64,000 bases of DNA from Trebonia sp963785645 (GCA_963785645.1 CAWAWG010000013.1:1-64000); one strand, 5' to 3'; counted from the stretch's first letter, positions 28,469-37,538 are shown. The notes: generated from the letters alone by a model not told the origin. Numbers and translations: made by a program.

Positions 28469-29512
28469 TTGACAGTCGCGAACGACCCTGGAACGGACCT
28501 CGTGCCCGTCTCGGGCGGGCAAGTTGAGCAGTCCCCCGCAGCCGTTGCCGCCGCCTACCTCAGCGGGCTAGTCGGAGGGCGGGGGCTGCGTCTCGGGTCG
28601 CGTACGTCGCCCATGGCGATGGCGCAGGCTCGCCAGGTAGCCGGGCTGCTCAATTCTCTGGTGCCCGGTCTCGAAGTCTCGATCAGTGGCATTCAGACCG
28701 ACGCTGACCGGTGGGCGGGTGACCTCGCGGCGCTCGGGGGCAAGGGCTCGTTCGTCAAGACGATCGATCGGGCGCTGCTGCTGGGTGAGATCGATGCTGC
28801 CGTCCACTGCATGAAGGACGTGCCCGGGGACGTGCCGCTGCCGGCTGGCCTGGTCTTCGCCGCTTACCTGCCGCGCGAGGACATCCGCGACTGCCTTGTC
28901 TTCCCCGTGTCGTCCACGAAGACGACGCTGGCCGGCCTGCCGGCCGGGGCGCGGATCGGCACTTCATCGGTGCGCCGTAAGGCGCAGCTCGGCAGGCACC
29001 GGCCTGAACTGGCGGTCCGCCGGATCAGGGGCAACGTCAACTCCCGGCTTCTCAGGCTCGACGCGGGAGACTTCGACGCTCTTGTCCTCGCCCGCGCCGG
29101 GCTGGCACGGATCGGATACGCCTGCCGGGCAGCGGAGACATTCGACACGGACACGATGTGCCCCGCTGTCGGCGCTGGCGTCATCGGTATCCAGTGCCGT
29201 GCCGACGACAAGGACCTGCTCGAAGTCCTTCGCCTTCTTGACGACGCGGACACCCGTACCCACGTAGAAGCTGAGCGCGTGATGCTCCACGGGCTACAGG
29301 GTCACTGCAACAGCCCGATCGCAGGGCACTGCGCAACCACCCCGGACGGTCAGCTAGCGCTGCGCGGCATGGTGTTCACGAGGGACGGAGGCGAGTTCGT
29401 CCACGCGATGGAATGGGGACCGGTCGGCAAGCCCGCTGAACTGGGCGCGTACGTCGCGGGAGTACTGCTCCGCAAGGGTGCCCGCGACCTCATCATCGGC
29501 ATCCCGCACTAG
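28469..29512 (+). CDS. hemC: Porphobilinogen deaminase (hydroxymethylbilane synthase)
   Basis: Polymerises four porphobilinogens to hydroxymethylbilane in tetrapyrrole synthesis. 347 residues with RLGSRTSPMAMAQARQVAG, HCMKDVPGDVP, GTSSVRRKAQL, RRIRGNVNSRLLRLDAGDF and ALVLARAGLARIG. The dipyrromethane cofactor Cys is probably in HGLQGHCNSPIAGH, where most homologues have EGGC. Start TTG 28469 has CGGAG eight bases upstream; GTG 28502 is an alternative. The N-terminal 40 residues are unusual. The gene is isolated from other hem genes, which suggests a second copy or a tetrapyrrole-like specialised role (inference). Confidence 0.9.
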   Translation: MTVANDPGTDLVPVSGGQVEQSPAAVAAAYLSGLVGGRGLRLGSRTSPMAMAQARQVAGLLNSLVPGLEVSISGIQTDADRWAGDLAALGGKGSFVKTIDRALLLGEIDAAVHCMKDVPGDVPLPAGLVFAAYLPREDIRDCLVFPVSSTKTTLAGLPAGARIGTSSVRRKAQLGRHRPELAVRRIRGNVNSRLLRLDAGDFDALVLARAGLARIGYACRAAETFDTDTMCPAVGAGVIGIQCRADDKDLLEVLRLLDDADTRTHVEAERVMLHGLQGHCNSPIAGHCATTPDGQLALRGMVFTRDGGEFVHAMEWGPVGKPAELGAYVAGVLLRKGARDLIIGIPH

Positions 29513-29600
29513 GTGCCCTTGATTCCACTGGAAAGCCGTTGAAAGGTCGTCTCGGTGCCCGGCTCGCAACCTGCGCCGGCAGACGGCTGCCACTCCCGCA

Positions 29601-29628
29601 TTACTCCATTCCTGTTACTCCATTCCTG
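29601..29628. repeat. 14-bp exact tandem duplication
   Basis: TTACTCCATTCCTG occurs twice in direct succession between hemC and dprA. No function is suggested. Confidence 0.8.
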
Positions 29629-29669
29629 CTCCGGTAGAGGCCTGCGGCGCGCACGACGGGGGGCGGGTC

Positions 29670-30893
29670 TCAGGGGTGGCACAGGCGCCAGCCGTCACTG
29701 CAGCGCTCGACGAATCCGCCGGTCGCGAGCTTGCCCAGCTGCGTCGCGGTCGTCGCCGGTGCGAGGCCCGCCCGCTGCGCCACCCGGACCGTTCCGATGC
29801 CGCCGCGACGGGGCATCGCGTCCAGGACCCTGGCTGATTCCAGGTCGAGCAGGTCACGGGGGAAGACCGGCGACGAGCGGCGGCCGACCGCCGACTGGGA
29901 CGCCGTGCCCGGCTCGGCCGCTGCGAACTCGCCGACCGGGGACAGGTGCTCGACGACGTCGGCCGCGCTGGTGACGAGCAGGCCCTGCCAGTCCCGGATC
30001 ACCTGGTGACAGCCGGCGGACAGGTCGGAGGTGACCGGACCAGGAACCGCCATCAGGCGGCGGCGCAGGTCCCGGGCGTGCCGGGCGGTGTTGACCGCGC
30101 CGCTGCGCTGGCTGGCCTCGACCACCAGGGTGCCGGTCGCCAGCGCGGCGATGACCCGGTTGCGGACCAGGAACCGGAGCCTGCTCACCGTCCGGCCGGG
30201 CGGCCACTCGCTCACCAGCACACCCTGGGCCGCGATCGCGTCGAACAGCTCCGCGTGAGCGGCCGGGTACGGGATGTCCACCCCGCAGGCGAGCACCGCG
30301 ATGGTCACGCCGTCGGCCGCGAGGGCTCCCCGGTGGGCGGCGGCGTCGATGCCGAAGGCGCCGCCGGAGACCACCGCCAGGCCGCGGGCGGCGACGGAGG
30401 CGGCGATCTCGGCCGCCACGTACGAGCCGTAGGCGCTCGCCGCCCGCGAGCCGACGACCGCGACCGAGCGCAGACAGCTGAACCGCAGGTCCGCGTTGCC
30501 GCGCAGCCACAGCGCATAGGGCTGGTCGTCGCCGAGGTCGGCCAGCTGCCCGGGCCATTCCGGGTCACCGGGGCAGACCAGCCTGATCCCGGACTCACTG
30601 AAGGCGGTGACCTGCTCCGGACCCGGCAACTCGGGCAGCCGGACCCGCCACCGTTCCATGGCGGCCTTCACCGCCTCGCGGGTCTTCGCCCGCGGCAGGC
30701 CGGGACCGGCAGCAGGACCAGCCGTGCGGCCGGCGGGTCCCGCGGTGCCGAGCGGCTGGCCCGACTTGATCGAGTCAAGCGTCAAGGCCGCCCCGTGGAC
30801 GCGGAGCAGTTGCCCGAGCCAGCGGTCGGTCGGCTCCGCGAGGTAGGTCAGGGCCGCGCGGGCGTACGACTCTTCGGTTAGCTTGCTGTTCAC
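29670..30893 (-). CDS. dprA: DNA processing protein DprA
   Basis: 407-residue cytoplasmic protein that loads RecA on incoming single-stranded DNA. The Rossmann-like core is complete: VAVVGSRAASAYGSYVAAE, VVSGGAFGIDAAAHRGAL, LACGVDIPYPAAHAEL, SEWPPG, FLVRNRVIAALATGTLVVEA and SGAVNTARHARDLRRRL. The C-terminal winged helix (VRVAQRAGLAPATTATQLG) is present. GTG 30893 overlaps the comM stop codon. An apparent 920-residue fusion with ComM in this frame is an artefact of a slip in comM. dprA genes are common in non-transformable actinobacteria. Confidence 0.94.
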   Translation of the reverse strand: MNSKLTEESYARAALTYLAEPTDRWLGQLLRVHGAALTLDSIKSGQPLGTAGPAGRTAGPAAGPGLPRAKTREAVKAAMERWRVRLPELPGPEQVTAFSESGIRLVCPGDPEWPGQLADLGDDQPYALWLRGNADLRFSCLRSVAVVGSRAASAYGSYVAAEIAASVAARGLAVVSGGAFGIDAAAHRGALAADGVTIAVLACGVDIPYPAAHAELFDAIAAQGVLVSEWPPGRTVSRLRFLVRNRVIAALATGTLVVEASQRSGAVNTARHARDLRRRLMAVPGPVTSDLSAGCHQVIRDWQGLLVTSAADVVEHLSPVGEFAAAEPGTASQSAVGRRSSPVFPRDLLDLESARVLDAMPRRGGIGTVRVAQRAGLAPATTATQLGKLATGGFVERCSDGWRLCHP

Positions 30894-32432
30894 TGGGCGA
30901 CTCCTAGCCACAGGGCGATCGCGAGGTTGACCTGGTCGGGGCCGGGCTGGTCCTTGCTGTCTAGGTCGGTCAGGGACCAGGCGACGCGGACGATCTTGTC
31001 CGCGCCGCGGGCGGAGACCTGGCCTAGTTCCATGGCCCGGTCCAGGGCGCTCAGTGCGCTCGGGTCGGGCGGGAAGGTGCTGCGCAGTGCGGTGCCGGGG
31101 ATCTCGGCGTTGACCCGCCACGGGGTGCCGGCGCAGCCGGGCGGTGCAGCGTTCGCGGGCGGCGGCGACGCGCTGGGCGACGACGGCGGAGGATTCGGCG
31201 AACTTGCGGTCGTAGAGCAGGTCCGTACGGGATACCGGCTGGAGGCGGACCTTGACGTCGACCCGGTCGAGCAGCGGCCCCGAGATCCGGGCGAGGTAGC
31301 GGCGGCGGGCGGCGGGCGAGCAGGAGCAGCCGGTCCGGCCGGGCCCGGCGGTCTTCGCGCACGGGCACGGGTTGGCGGCGAGCACCAGGGTGAACCGGGC
31401 CGGGAAGACGGCCTGGGTGCCGGCCCGGGCGATGACCACCTGCCCGGATTCGAGGGGCTGGCGCAGCGCGTCCAGCACGTCGCGGTGGAACTCGGGCGCC
31501 TCGTCGAGGAAGAGGATGCCGAGGTGGGCCAGGCTGGCGGCGCCGGGACTGATGACGCCGCTGCCGCCGCCGACGATGGCGGCCATCGAGGAGGTGTGGT
31601 GCGGCGCGCAGAACGGCGGGACGGTCATCAGCCCGGTGCCCGGTTTCATCTGCCCGGCGACCGAGTGGATCGAGGTGACCTCGATCGCGGCCGGCGTCTC
31701 CAGCGGCGGCAGGATCGTCGGCAGCCGCTCGGCCAGCATCGTCTTCCCGGCACCGGGCGGCCCGAGCAGCGACAGGTGGTGCCCGCCGGCCGCGCAGATC
31801 TCCGCCGCCAGCCGCGCCTCGGCCTGGCCGAGCACCTCAGCCAGGTCCAGCTTCCTGTTGGCGGCGGGCGCGGGCGCGGGTCCCGGCGGCGGCCCGGGGA
31901 GGTCGGGCGGGGACGGCGGCAGGCCGCCGCGCAGCCAGATGACCACCTCCAGGAGGCTGCCCGCCCCGATTACCTGGACACCGGGTACCAGGGCGGCCTC
32001 CGCGACGTTCGGCGCGGCGACCACCACCGTGTCCACGCCGGCCTCGGCCGCGACCACCGCGGGCAGTACCCCGGGCACCGGGCGCAGCCGCCCGTCCAGG
32101 CCCAGCTCGGCCAGGAACATCTTCCCGGCCAGCGCGGCGGCCGGCACCGCCTCGGCCGCGGCGAGCACGGCGACCGCGATGGCCAGGTCAAAGCCCGAGC
32201 CGCGCTTGGGCAGGGTCGCGGGCGAGAGCCCGACGGTGATCTTCGAGTTCGGCCAGCACTCACCGCTGTTCACGATCGCCGCCCGGATCCGGTCGCGCGC
32301 CTCGCGCAGCGCGGTGTCCGGCAGCCCGACCAAGATCGTCGCGGGCAGCCCGCTCGCGATGTCCGCCTCCACCTCGATCACGTGGCCGCGGACCCCGACC
32401 AGCGCCACCGAGTAGGTACGGGCAAGAGCCAC
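30890..32432 (-). CDS. comM: Mg-chelatase-type AAA+ protein ComM/YifB, one frame slip
   Basis: AAA+ helicase-like protein linked to branch migration in natural transformation, about 514 residues. The N-terminal Lon-protease-like domain is LPATILVGLPDTALREARD and IVNSGECWPNSKITVGLSP. A Pro-rich linker precedes Walker A LLGPPGAGKTMLAERLP and Walker B GILFLDEAPEFHRDVLDAL, then ANPCPCAKTAG with a Cys-rich zinc-like cluster. Near 31140 a slip in a G/C run moves the true reading to a frame ending IALWLGVAQ and TGA at 30890-30892. The stop overlaps dprA. It starts directly after the yraN stop. Confidence 0.93.
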
Positions 32433-32798
32433 TCAGCCCACCCCCCGCACATGCTCGATGGTGAACCCGCCCTCGCCGTCCTGCAGCAGCCCGACGACAT
32501 CGATCCGTATCTGGTCGAACCGGCTGCCGTGCGTGGCCAGCCACTGCGCGGCGAGCCGGCGCAACCGCCTGCGCTTCGCCTGCCCCACCGCGTCCAGCGG
32601 TGTGCCGAACCGCGTTCCCGACCGCGTCTTCACCTCGCAGACGACGAACGTGCGCCGGTCGGCCGCGACGATGTCGATCTCTCCGTCACCGCACCGCCAG
32701 TTGCGGTCCAGGATGCGGAATCCGCAGCGCTCCAGGTAGCTGACCGCCTCCTGTTCGCCTTCCTTGCCAAGCACGTCCTTCGCGCCCATCGTCACCAC
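32433..32798 (-). CDS. yraN: YraN/UPF0102-family nuclease-fold protein
   Basis: 121 residues with the endonuclease-like core of UPF0102: GKEGEQEAVSYLERCGFRI, GEIDIVAADRRTFVVCEVK (the Asp and ExK of a PD-(D/E)XK site) and an Arg-rich helix KRRRLRRLAAQWLA. It is the first gene of a tight minus-strand operon: its TGA abuts the GTG of comM, which overlaps dprA. The start is ATG 32798 or 32789. The biochemical role of the family is unsettled. Confidence 0.93.
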   Translation of the reverse strand: MVTMGAKDVLGKEGEQEAVSYLERCGFRILDRNWRCGDGEIDIVAADRRTFVVCEVKTRSGTRFGTPLDAVGQAKRRRLRRLAAQWLATHGSRFDQIRIDVVGLLQDGEGGFTIEHVRGVG

Positions 32799-33080
32799 CT
32801 CCGCATTCGACGATGGCGCGCGACGGCAATGCGGGGGGCAGCGATTTAGCCGCTGAGGACTGGCTGCGGCTCCAAGATCAGCTGTGCAAAAGAACAGCGG
32901 AATGTCAGCCCGCCATGCTAGAGGACCTGCACCTGCTCAGCCGCATCACGATCGACGGCCACCCGCTGTCTGCACTGTCGCTGAATTACGGGAAGCGTGA
33001 TGCTGCCGGGGATCGTGCGGTGCATGCTGTGGGATGTAGTTTCCATTTGAACATCTGCCATCGGAACATCTGGAGGCTTC

Positions 33081-34094
33081 GTGAGCAGGGAACAGCGACA
33101 AGCACTGGACGCGTTGCTGCGCTCGGCGCCCCGGCCGCCGGGACCGCTGTCGGTCGACCAGCTGCGGAAGGGCTTCGCCGCACTGATGGCGTCGCTTCCG
33201 GTTCCAGCCGGCCTGCGGCAGACGCCGACCGAACTGGCTGGCCGCCCCGCTGTCCTGGTCGAACCGGACGGGGTCGAACCGGAGCGGGACGCCGAGCCCG
33301 GGATCATCCTGTATTTCCACGGCGGCTCGTTCTCATTCGGTTCGCCCGCGACCGCGATGACGGTCACCGCGAACCTGGTCAGGCGAACCGGGGTCCGGGC
33401 GATCTCGCTGGACTACCGGCTCGCCCCGGAGCACCCGTTCCCGGCCGCGATCGACGACTGCGTCGCCGCGTTCCGCGGCCTGCTGGACGGTGCGGTCGGC
33501 GATGCCGTCAGCAGCGCTGTCAACAGGGGCATCGACCCGGCGTCGATCGTGTTCGCGGGCGACTCGGCCGGCGGCGGACTAACCGTGACGACTTGTCTCG
33601 CTGCCCGGGACGCGGGGCTGCCGATGCCCGCCGCGATCGCGGCGTTCTCGCCGGGTCTCGACCACACCCATTCGGGGCGGTCGATGCACACCAAGGCAGG
33701 CATTGACCCGTTCTTCACCCCAGAGGGCCTGGACCACAGCGGCGAGTTGTATCTAGGCGGTCAGGACCCGCACCAGCCGCTGCTCGCCCCCGCTGTCTAT
33801 GCGGACCTGACCGGATTCCCGCCGATCCTGCTCCAGGTCGGCACGAACGAACTGCTTCTCGACGACTCCGTGCGACTGGCCGAGCGCGCACGGGAGGCTG
33901 ACGTCGACGTGATTCTCGACGTCACCGTCGGCGTACCGCACGTGTTCCAGTCGTTCGTCGGAATGATCGACGAGGCGGATCAGGCACTCGACCGAGCCGC
34001 CCTGTTCCTCACCCAGCATCTGCGCGCTCGCCGGCCGGGCAATCCCGACGTGACTCCGGCCCCGACGACCGCTAGCGCAGTGAGTTCATCATGA
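33081..34094 (+). CDS. Alpha/beta-hydrolase, hormone-sensitive-lipase-type esterase
   Basis: 337-residue serine esterase of family IV. The oxyanion motif is HGGS in LYFHGGSFSFGSP, the nucleophile lies in FAGDSAGGGLTVTT, the acid is in the stretch LLLDDSVRLAERA and the His in GVPHVFQSF. DYRLAPEHPFPAAIDD is a hallmark of the family. Start GTG 33081 has GGAGG five bases upstream. The last 25 residues are Pro/Thr/Ser-rich. There is no signal peptide, so it is cytoplasmic. It stands alone, with a direct repeat GAACATCTG twice just upstream (about 33050 and 33066). Confidence 0.92.
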   Translation: MSREQRQALDALLRSAPRPPGPLSVDQLRKGFAALMASLPVPAGLRQTPTELAGRPAVLVEPDGVEPERDAEPGIILYFHGGSFSFGSPATAMTVTANLVRRTGVRAISLDYRLAPEHPFPAAIDDCVAAFRGLLDGAVGDAVSSAVNRGIDPASIVFAGDSAGGGLTVTTCLAARDAGLPMPAAIAAFSPGLDHTHSGRSMHTKAGIDPFFTPEGLDHSGELYLGGQDPHQPLLAPAVYADLTGFPPILLQVGTNELLLDDSVRLAERAREADVDVILDVTVGVPHVFQSFVGMIDEADQALDRAALFLTQHLRARRPGNPDVTPAPTTASAVSSS

Positions 34095-34156
34095 CAAGCT
34101 AAATCAACGCGATGAAATTAATGATTAACCGTGCCGAAATGTACGCCTGGTGCCGC

Positions 34157-34178
34157 TATTGCGCACGGTGACGCAATA
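34157..34178. terminator. Hairpin after the esterase gene
   Basis: TATTGCG (34157-34163) and CGCAATA (34172-34178) pair perfectly around an eight-base loop, 60 bases after the esterase stop. The stem is short and AT-containing, and no T-run follows on the plus strand. Confidence 0.4.
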
Positions 34179-34201
34179 TTGCTTTCGCGGCCGCGAGCGA
34201 T

Positions 34202-34268
34202 ATAGGGCCAGTACTGACGAGTAGCTGTCCCATGATGCGGCTTTTGCGGTGCTCGAAATGGCCCTATG
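34202..34268. repeat. Inverted repeat ATAGGGCCA...TGGCCCTAT, copy 1
   Basis: Nine-bp perfect arms (34202-34210 and 34259-34267) with a 48-base spacer. The right side GCTCGAAATGGCCCTATG differs by one base from the right side of the copy at 55352-55420. Both copies lie upstream of a copy of the 48-bp hairpin. Confidence 0.6.
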
Positions 34269-34508
34269 TCCCGGAGAGGTCCGGTCTGCGTCCTGACCGG
34301 AAAGAGGAAACTGCATCGCCAACCGCAGCGGTTTCTTGAGTGCCTGGTGTTGCCGTGAACTTGGCATATTTCTCCTGTGGCGGCACCAAACGCACATTCA
34401 CCCAGTTCCTCTGCAACCGCGCGGTGCACGGGCGATATAAACCGACACGCCGCTCCCTCACGCAACCGCTCAGCGTTCGCCCGGCCGCTCTCTTACCGCC
34501 GGACGAAA

Positions 34509-34556
34509 TCATGAAATTTCCGGCATGTCGCGGCGCGCCAGCGCCCGACATGCCGG
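34509..34556. repeat. Dispersed 48-bp hairpin element, copy 1
   Basis: TCATGAAATTTCCGG, then an 11-bp perfect stem CCGGCATGTCG/CGACATGCCGG around a G/C-rich loop. It matches copy 2 at 55485-55532 at 45 of 48 positions. Two of the three differences are a C-to-T and a G-to-A that pair with each other in the stem, so base pairing is kept. Confidence 0.8.
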
Positions 34557-34651
34557 GCTACAGCCCCGACCAGAGCAACCCTGCCCGAACGACGCCGACC
34601 GAGCGGCGCTGACCGGAGCGACATCGAATGTCCGGCGTCATATCATCAATG

Positions 34652-34696
34652 TTAGATATCTAAGGGTTTGACTTCTAATATTTAGAGGTCTAACCT
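34652..34696 (+). promoter_or_regulatory. Promoter of the ABC exporter operon with two operator-like palindromes
   Basis: -35 TTGACT (34668-34673), 17-base spacer and -10 TAACCT (34691-34696), followed about 57 bases later by the start codon. A perfect palindrome TTAGATATCTAA lies at 34652-34663 just upstream of the -35. The spacer holds a second, imperfect one: GACTTCTAA-TAT-TTAGAGGTC (34670-34690). The two share the half-site TTAGA. The layout fits a TetR-type repressor of a drug exporter, but no regulator gene is adjacent. Confidence 0.65.
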
Positions 34697-34752
34697 TCGT
34701 TACATCGGCGGCAGCGCTCACGGACTGCTGCGGCAACGCGAGAAGGGACCGC

Positions 34753-35694
34753 GTGATGTGCGAACCCGCAGTTGAGGCGTGCGGCCTGCGGAAGACCTTC
34801 GGCAAGGTGCGGGCACTGGACGGGCTGAGCCTGGCGGTGCCCGCTGGATCTGTGCTCGGGCTGCTCGGACCCAACGGGTCGGGCAAGACCACGACCGTGT
34901 CCATCCTGGCCACCTCGCTGCGCCCGGATGGCGGCCGCGCGGCCGTCGGCGGGCTCGACGTGGTGACGGATGCGGCCCGGGTACGTCGCATGATCGGGCT
35001 GGCGGGGCAGTTCGCGGCCGTGGACCCCAACCTGACCGGACGGGAGAACCTCCGGCTGATCGGCCGGCTGTCCCGGGTGGGCCGCAGCCAGGCCCGGGTC
35101 CGCGCCGACGAGCTGCTTGACCGCTTCGGGCTCAATGCGGCGGCCGACCGGCTCGTGCGCGGTTACTCAGGCGGGATGCGGCGCCGGCTCGACGTCGCCG
35201 CCGCGCTGCTGCACCGGCCCGCCGTGCTGTTCCTCGATGAGCCAACCACGGGGCTCGACCCGGAGAGCCGCTTCGCGCTGTGGGATTCGGTGCGCGACCT
35301 CGCCCGGTCCGGCACCACCGTGCTACTGACCACGCAGTATCTGGAAGAGGCGGACGCGCTGGCTGATCAGGTGGTGCTCATCTCGGCCGGACGGGTAGCC
35401 GACGCCGGCACCCCCGCCGAGTTGAAGGCCCGGTTCGGCACGGTGGTCTTCCAGCTGAATTTCGACGGGCGGGAAGCGGCTCAGGCCGCCGGTACGGCGC
35501 TGGTTTCCGCGGGGTACGCGCCGCAGCTCGACGGCGCCGGCATCCGGATCCAGTCGGCCACCGGTTCCCGCGAACTCGTCGGACTGCTGCGTGCCCTGGA
35601 CGGCCGGGCCCCCGACCCGGTGTCCGTCGCGGTGCGCGAACCCACGCTGGACGACGTATTCCTCTCGCTTACCGGGACAGGAGAAGCAGCATGA
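34753..35694 (+). CDS. DrrA-type ABC exporter ATP-binding protein
   Basis: 313-residue ATPase. Walker A LGPNGSGKTTTVSI, Q-loop region GLAGQFAAVDPNLTGRENL, signature YSGGMRRRLDVAAALLHRP, Walker B VLFLDEPTTGLDP, and the H-loop position is occupied by Gln in LLTTQYLEEAD, as is usual in the DrrA/daunorubicin-resistance group. A C-terminal regulatory extension (PDPVSVAVREPTLDDVFLSL) is also typical of that group. Start GTG 34753 or ATG 34756 follows GAAGGGA. It overlaps the permease gene by four bases (ATGA). Confidence 0.93.
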   Translation: MMCEPAVEACGLRKTFGKVRALDGLSLAVPAGSVLGLLGPNGSGKTTTVSILATSLRPDGGRAAVGGLDVVTDAARVRRMIGLAGQFAAVDPNLTGRENLRLIGRLSRVGRSQARVRADELLDRFGLNAAADRLVRGYSGGMRRRLDVAAALLHRPAVLFLDEPTTGLDPESRFALWDSVRDLARSGTTVLLTTQYLEEADALADQVVLISAGRVADAGTPAELKARFGTVVFQLNFDGREAAQAAGTALVSAGYAPQLDGAGIRIQSATGSRELVGLLRALDGRAPDPVSVAVREPTLDDVFLSLTGTGEAA

Positions 35695-36518
35695 GCACGA
35701 TCGCAATAGCCCCGCGCCCGGTCGCGGCAGGCCGCGTCAAGTCGGCGTCCGCCGCGGTCGCCGACGCGGTCTCGGACACCTTGGACGTCGCCTGGCGCAA
35801 CCTGCTCAGCCAGCTGCGCACACCGCAGGCGCTGGTGTTCGCCACCGTTCAGCCAGTGATCTTCGTGCTGCTGTTCCGCTATGCGTTCGGTGGCGCGATC
35901 CACGTGCCCGGCACGAACTACGTGGACTTCCTGATGCCCGGGATCTTCGCGCAGACCGTCGCCTTCGGCGCGGTCGGAACCGCGGTCGGCCTGTCCGGTG
36001 ACCTGCGCACCGGGATCCTGGTCCGCTTCCGCACCCTGCCGATGGCCCGGATCGCCGTACTCGGCGGCCGAACCGTCGCTGACCTGGCCCGCAACCTGCT
36101 TGTCGTCGCGGTCATGACCGGTGTCGGCTTCGCCGCCGGGTTCCGCAGTCCGCACGGCGCGGGCGCCGTGCTGGCCGCGCTCGGCCTGGTCGTCGCCTTC
36201 GGGTACGCGCTCTCCTGGGGCTTCGCGTCGCTCGGCCTGCGGGTCAGCGACCCGGAGGCGGCCCAGGCGGCGGCGGTGCCGGTGATCTTCCTGCTCGTCT
36301 TCACCTCCGCCGCCTTCGTCCCCTCCGCCGCGATGCCCGGCTGGCTGCAGGCGTTCGGCACCCATCAGCCGGTCGACGCCCTGGTCAACGCCGAACGGGC
36401 ACTGATACTTGGTGGACCGGCAGCACATGACGTCCTCATCTCACTGGCGTGGAGCGGCGGCCTGCTGGCCGTGTTCGTTCTCCTCGCCGCCCGCATCTAT
36501 GCCCGCATGGGCCGCTAA
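35691..36518 (+). CDS. ABC-2-type exporter permease (DrrB-like)
   Basis: 275 residues with six hydrophobic segments and the ABC-2 pattern VDFLMPGIFAQTVAFGA, RFRTLPMARIAVLGGRTVAD and a final motif FGTHQPVDALVNAERALIL. It forms the membrane half of the exporter with the preceding ATPase, moving a hydrophobic drug or lipid-like substrate outward. A Ser/Ala-rich cytosolic N-terminus of about 30 residues precedes the first helix. The next gene, a VOC protein, starts 17 bp downstream and may complete a resistance cassette of export plus binding or modification (inference). Confidence 0.92.
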   Translation: MSTIAIAPRPVAAGRVKSASAAVADAVSDTLDVAWRNLLSQLRTPQALVFATVQPVIFVLLFRYAFGGAIHVPGTNYVDFLMPGIFAQTVAFGAVGTAVGLSGDLRTGILVRFRTLPMARIAVLGGRTVADLARNLLVVAVMTGVGFAAGFRSPHGAGAVLAALGLVVAFGYALSWGFASLGLRVSDPEAAQAAAVPVIFLLVFTSAAFVPSAAMPGWLQAFGTHQPVDALVNAERALILGGPAAHDVLISLAWSGGLLAVFVLLAARIYARMGR

Positions 36519-36535
36519 CAGAAAGGGATCCGGCC

Positions 36536-36910
36536 ATGGCCGTCGAACTCAACCACACCATCGTCCCCGCACACGATCCGCAGGCATCGGCGCAGTTCCT
36601 CGCCGGCATCCTCGGCCTGCCGGTCGACCCGCCCCTGGCGCACTTCACCCCGGTCACGCTGGCCAACGGGGTCAGCCTGGACTTCGATCGCTACGAGCAC
36701 GTCGACGAGCACCACTACGCGTTCCAGCTGAGCGACGAGGAATTCGAGGCCGCCTTCGGCCGGATCAGGGACGGCGGCATCACGTACTACGCCGACCCCG
36801 CCTGCCGTCAGCCCGGCCAGGTCTACGCGAGCAAGAACGGCCGCCGCGGCACCTATTTCCGCGACCCGAACGGACACCTGATGGAGATTCTTACTCCCGT
36901 GACATCGTGA
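36536..36910 (+). CDS. VOC-family (glyoxalase/bleomycin-resistance-like) protein
   Basis: 124-residue single VOC module pair: LNHTIVPAHDPQASAQFLA gives the first metal-side His, HYAFQLSDEEFEAAFGRI the second and FRDPNGHLMEILTP the C-terminal Glu. Such proteins bind antibiotics or act as small metal-dependent lyases/dioxygenases. Start ATG 36536 has AAGGGATC upstream. It is 17 bp after the exporter permease and so likely in the same transcript. Confidence 0.9.
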   Translation: MAVELNHTIVPAHDPQASAQFLAGILGLPVDPPLAHFTPVTLANGVSLDFDRYEHVDEHHYAFQLSDEEFEAAFGRIRDGGITYYADPACRQPGQVYASKNGRRGTYFRDPNGHLMEILTPVTS

Positions 36911-37083
36911 ATACCATCGGCCACGGTCCGCTCGAAAACGGCAGGCATCAGCCCGGACGTATTAACGAGAAATCCCGTAGGACTTACTTCCCCAGTGAGA
37001 TCCCCGCAAAATCCCAGCGCACGCCCTTACGCTCACAACAGATCTCCACTTGAGATCACCAAACGAGGGAAAGGGATAAACCC

Positions 37084-37485
37084 ATGCGCAAGGCAACCAT
37101 GCTTATAGCCGCTGCCGCAGTGGCCTGCAGCGGCACGCTCGTCTCCGTCGGCACGGCCAGCGCGGCGACCTCTGGTTACGGCAATTGCTCCGCCACATCC
37201 GATTCGACAGGCATTACCGGCACCGTCTGCTGGGATGCGTCCACCTACACCATGCGGATCTGCGACGACCAGGCAGATGGCGACACTCCCTATGCGTACA
37301 TCGCTTCCGTCGGAAGCAGCTATCAGCCGGAGTTCTACGATGGCTACGGCAACGGCAGTTGCGTCTACGTGTACCCGTACGCGGGCACCTTCGAGATCAA
37401 TGGCGCAATCCTGTACTATGCCGCGAACGTAAATTCCAAGTACGACGTTGTAGCCACGGGTGCTCTGGAGGGCCCGGCCTGGTGA
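37084..37485 (+). CDS. Small secreted protein
   Basis: 133 residues with a classical signal peptide (MRKATMLIAAAAVACSGTLV, cleavage near SAA at residue 28). The mature part is about 105 residues, acidic, very rich in Tyr, Gly, Ser and Thr, with four Cys (NCSATS, TVCWDAST, RICDDQ, GSCVYVY) likely in two disulfides. Codons are less GC-biased than in neighbouring genes. GGGAAAGGGA lies upstream of the ATG. No family is recognised; the size and Cys pattern resemble small secreted structural or inhibitor proteins. Confidence 0.75.
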   Translation: MRKATMLIAAAAVACSGTLVSVGTASAATSGYGNCSATSDSTGITGTVCWDASTYTMRICDDQADGDTPYAYIASVGSSYQPEFYDGYGNGSCVYVYPYAGTFEINGAILYYAANVNSKYDVVATGALEGPAW

Positions 37486-37538
37486 TCCGCCAACCGAGAC
37501 CCGGTTACCGTTTTGGCCAGCGCCCCGCACTGCGCGCG

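Larger units (their letters stand above)
34095..34752. other. Gene-free region with hairpins, dispersed repeats and a promoter
   Basis: No coding sequence is supported over 650 bp. It holds in order: a terminator-like hairpin (34157-34178), a 12-bp palindrome TCGCGGCCGCGA (about 34184-34195), an inverted repeat around 34202-34268 and a 48-bp hairpin (34509-34556), both shared with 55352-55532, and an ABC-operon promoter with operators (34652-34696). Confidence 0.6.

Noticed and set aside
29670..32432. Single 920-residue ComM-DprA fusion protein
   Set aside because: A frame slip near 31140 in comM joins its out-of-frame tail to dprA. The correct comM frame has its own stop at 30890 overlapping the dprA GTG.
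32813..33080. Gene between yraN and the esterase
   Set aside because: An open frame exists from 32813 but it continues as an out-of-frame shadow of the esterase and has no ribosome site.
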